A DNA stretch of 7,138 nt, from assembly GCA_905197385.1 (NCBI GenBank), contig CAJJYO010000084.1, forward strand, positions 1 through 7,138, written 5' to 3'. Of the stretch, positions 5,642 to 7,138 are shown piece after piece. The notes beneath the pieces were generated by a model. That model saw only the letters and a program-made list of their open reading frames with translations, was not told the origin of the DNA and did not search any database. Each line of letters starts with the position of its first letter. Position 1 is the first letter of the stretch. The position numbers were made by a program, and so were the translations under genes. This stretch comes from an uncultured Collinsella sp. (lineage in GTDB: Bacteria > Actinomycetota > Coriobacteriia > Coriobacteriales > Coriobacteriaceae).

Positions 5642-6085
5642 CTACGCGAGGCGGGCTCCGACGATCTTTGCTGCGGCCGGCTTATCGAAGTTGCCGCCGG
5701 TGGCCTTGCCCAGGGCACCCATGACCTGGCCCATCTGCTTCTTGGACGTGGCGCCCAGCTCGGCGATAACCTGCTCGATCAGGGCCTCGAGCTCCTCGCC
5801 CGAAACCTGCGCGGGCAGCAGGCTCTCCAGGATCTTGACCTGCTCGGTCAGGTTGTCGGTACGCTCCTGGTCGGTGCCGGCCTTGATGGACATCTCCAGC
5901 GTCTCGCTCGTCTGCTTGATCAGGCGCTTGATCATGCTGTTGACGTCTTCCTCGGTCACATCGCGGCGCTCGTTAACCTCGATATTCTTCACCTCGGCCT
6001 TGACCTGGCGAATGATGGACAGGCGAACCTTGTCCTTGGCCTTCATGGCCGCGATCATTTCTTTCTGCAGCTCTTCGTTGGTCAT
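5642..6085 (-). CDS. yqeY: GatB/YqeY domain-containing protein
   Basis: The 147-residue soluble protein matches the whole YqeY family in length. It opens with the family pattern LQKEMIAAMKAKDKVRLSIIRQVKAEVKN (about 6-34). A charged helical middle follows, then LLPAQVSGEELEALIEQVIAELGA (about 89-112) and the C-terminal MGQVMGALGKATGGNFDKPAAAKIVGARL. Related domains form the tail of the GatB subunit of tRNA-dependent amidotransferase and contact tRNA there; the role of stand-alone YqeY proteins is not well settled. The ATG at 6085 is chosen because AGAGAGGA (6100-6093) lies seven bases upstream; a TTG two codons earlier has no suitable site. It follows the foldase gene by 54 bases with a hairpin between, and has its own terminator, so it is either the last gene of a foldase operon or partly independent. 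Confidence 0.92.
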   Translation of the reverse strand: MTNEELQKEMIAAMKAKDKVRLSIIRQVKAEVKNIEVNERRDVTEEDVNSMIKRLIKQTSETLEMSIKAGTDQERTDNLTEQVKILESLLPAQVSGEELEALIEQVIAELGATSKKQMGQVMGALGKATGGNFDKPAAAKIVGARLA

Positions 6086-6092
6086 CTGCAAA

Positions 6093-6100
6093 TCCTCTCT
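6093..6100 (-). promoter_or_regulatory. Ribosome binding site of the GatB/YqeY gene
   Basis: The - strand reads AGAGAGGA, ending seven bases before the ATG at 6085. This sets the start at that ATG instead of the in-frame TTG at 6091. Confidence 0.7.
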
Positions 6101-6108
6101 AATAGCGT

Positions 6109-6134
6109 GGGCGGCACTCGTGCGAGCACCGCCC
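6109..6134 (-). other. Stable intergenic hairpin between foldase and GatB/YqeY genes
   Basis: In - strand RNA, GGGCGGTGCTC (6134-6124) pairs with GAGTGCCGCCC (6119-6109) around a four-base GCAC loop. The 11-bp stem includes two adjacent G-U wobbles, which would be A-C mismatches in the + strand RNA, so the structure favours a transcript of the foldase operon. No T run follows, so it is not a standard terminator. It may separate expression of the two genes by pausing or RNA processing (inference). Confidence 0.6.
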
Positions 6135-6139
6135 CATGA

Positions 6140-7138
6140 TTACTCAGTCGTCGACGAATCGTCGGTCGAGCTCTTGGTGACGCCCTTCAGACTCACGTTA
6201 TAGGGTACGTCCTTGGGCATGGGATTAACGGTGATGTCGGCATCCTTCTTGTACTGCTCTAGCCACTCGCTGTACGCGGTGCTGGCCGCCTGCGTCTTCA
6301 CCACGTTGGAGACATACTTCTTGATGGCCTTGGGCACCTGGTTGATATCATCAACCTGATTATCGACATGGAAGTAGTCGGTGCACTTGATGACATGGTA
6401 ACCGTACGTCGACTCGACCACGTCGCTCACGTCGCCCTTGTTGAGCCCCTCGAGCGCCGTCTGGTAGCTGTCGACGAAGGTGGTAAGCTTATCCCAGCCC
6501 ACATCGCCCTTCTTCTCCTTGGAACCGGTGTCCTCGGAGTACTGCTCAACGGCGTCCTCAAAGCTCAGCTCACCGGAGTTGATCTTGTCCAGGCACTCCT
6601 GCGCCTTGGCCTTGGCGGCAGCCTTGTCCTCGTCGGAAGCGTCGGAATCAACCTTGATCAGGATGTTCGACGAGCGGCGGGCGTCGTTGTAGCTGGACAG
6701 GTTTTCGTTGATGTAATCGACAATCTCGCTGTCCTTGGGCTTGCTGGTGGGCGCCACGGCGTCCTTGAGCTTTTGCTGTGCCAGACTCTCCTTGAGCGAG
6801 TCCTTGTAGGTGTCCTCGGTATAGCCGTAGGTCTTGAGGGTCTTCTTAAAGGCCTTGGCACCGCCCGCGCTCTTGCACGCGTCCTTCCAAGCCTTCTCGA
6901 CCTCCTCGTCCGACACCGTCACGCCGTTCTCCTTCTGTGCCTGTTGAAGCAGAATCTGCTGCGTGTAGGAGTCGATGAGTTGCTTGCGGTACTTCTTGGG
7001 CGTGAGGTCGTTGTCAACCAGATACTGCGCCCAATCCTCATCCTTGGTGTAGCCGTAGGACGTGCGCATGCTCATGATCTGCTTGGTCACGGTGTCCTCG
7101 GTAAGGTTGGTGCCGTTGATAGTGGCAGCAACACCGCC
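6140..7138 (-). CDS. PpiC/PrsA-type extracytoplasmic foldase (N-terminus outside window)
   Basis: The reading frame runs through the right edge, so 332 codons plus the stop are visible and the true start and export signal are missing. The first visible residues, GGVAATINGTNLTEDTVTKQ, match the opening of SurA/PrsA N-terminal chaperone domains. That long helical domain spans about visible residues 1-150. A parvulin-type peptidyl-prolyl isomerase domain follows at about 153-255, with SNILIKVD, FEDAVEQYSED, KKGDVGWD and STYGYHVIKC as recognisable segments. A final helix and a Ser/Thr/Asp-rich tail (TKSSTDDSSTTE) complete it. By family, it should be a membrane-anchored or secreted foldase helping exported proteins fold. 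The GTG at 7090 is an internal codon, not the start: the frame stays open and homologous upstream of it. Lysine and aspartate content is high, usual for an exposed protein. Confidence 0.9.
   Translation of the reverse strand, partial: GGVAATINGTNLTEDTVTKQIMSMRTSYGYTKDEDWAQYLVDNDLTPKKYRKQLIDSYTQQILLQQAQKENGVTVSDEEVEKAWKDACKSAGGAKAFKKTLKTYGYTEDTYKDSLKESLAQQKLKDAVAPTSKPKDSEIVDYINENLSSYNDARRSSNILIKVDSDASDEDKAAAKAKAQECLDKINSGELSFEDAVEQYSEDTGSKEKKGDVGWDKLTTFVDSYQTALEGLNKGDVSDVVESTYGYHVIKCTDYFHVDNQVDDINQVPKAIKKYVSNVVKTQAASTAYSEWLEQYKKDADITVNPMPKDVPYNVSLKGVTKSSTDDSSTTE

Noticed and set aside
5521..5724. Small + strand frame beginning in the long hairpin
   Set aside because: It crosses a palindromic repeat and the terminator of the opposite-strand gene, and shows no ribosome site or domain.
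7088..7090. GTG at 7090 as the foldase start
   Set aside because: The frame stays open to the window edge, and the upstream residues match the family's N-terminal domain. The start must be outside, with the export signal.

Overview
The window looks like chromosomal DNA from a high-GC Gram-positive anaerobe. GC-rich third codon positions, the protein styles and the intergenic repeats fit Coriobacteriia, with a Collinsella-like organism the best guess. That placement rests on general resemblance, not on a marker gene. Nothing here looks like a prophage, a CRISPR array or an integrated element, and no rRNA or tRNA gene was seen.

Layout. Positions 1-1569 (+ strand) hold the tail of an NfnA-type flavin/[2Fe-2S] subunit, overlapped by 10 bases by a complete NfnB-type (GltA/SudA-like) iron-sulfur flavoprotein. 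A strong intrinsic terminator follows at 1598-1635. All remaining genes are on the - strand. Reading leftward from the right edge they are: a secreted PpiC-type foldase (6140-7138, N-terminus outside the window); a GatB/YqeY-domain protein (5642-6085) with its own terminator (5581-5612); a four-gene polar amino acid ABC importer in the order ATPase, binding lipoprotein, permease, permease (5394 down to 2368); and a cytidylate-kinase-like protein (1696-2319).

How the genes work together. NfnA and NfnB would form the electron-bifurcating NADH-dependent reduced ferredoxin:NADP+ oxidoreductase, which balances NADH, NADPH and ferredoxin in anaerobes. The importer genes are tightly spaced (8, 25 and 3 bases) with good ribosome binding sites. 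Their order matches the gluABCD glutamate uptake operon of Corynebacterium, but the substrate cannot be read from the sequence. The foldase would act outside the membrane on secreted proteins.

Most notable points. (1) The importer ATPase carries Ala in place of the near-invariant Walker B Asp. (2) The binding protein has a twin-arginine motif together with a lipobox. (3) Three intergenic palindromic elements share a GGGACAG core, which suggests a dispersed REP-like repeat family. One of them sits between the permease stop codon and the ribosome binding site of the kinase gene. I found no convincing wholly new system; the rest is ordinary core-genome content.
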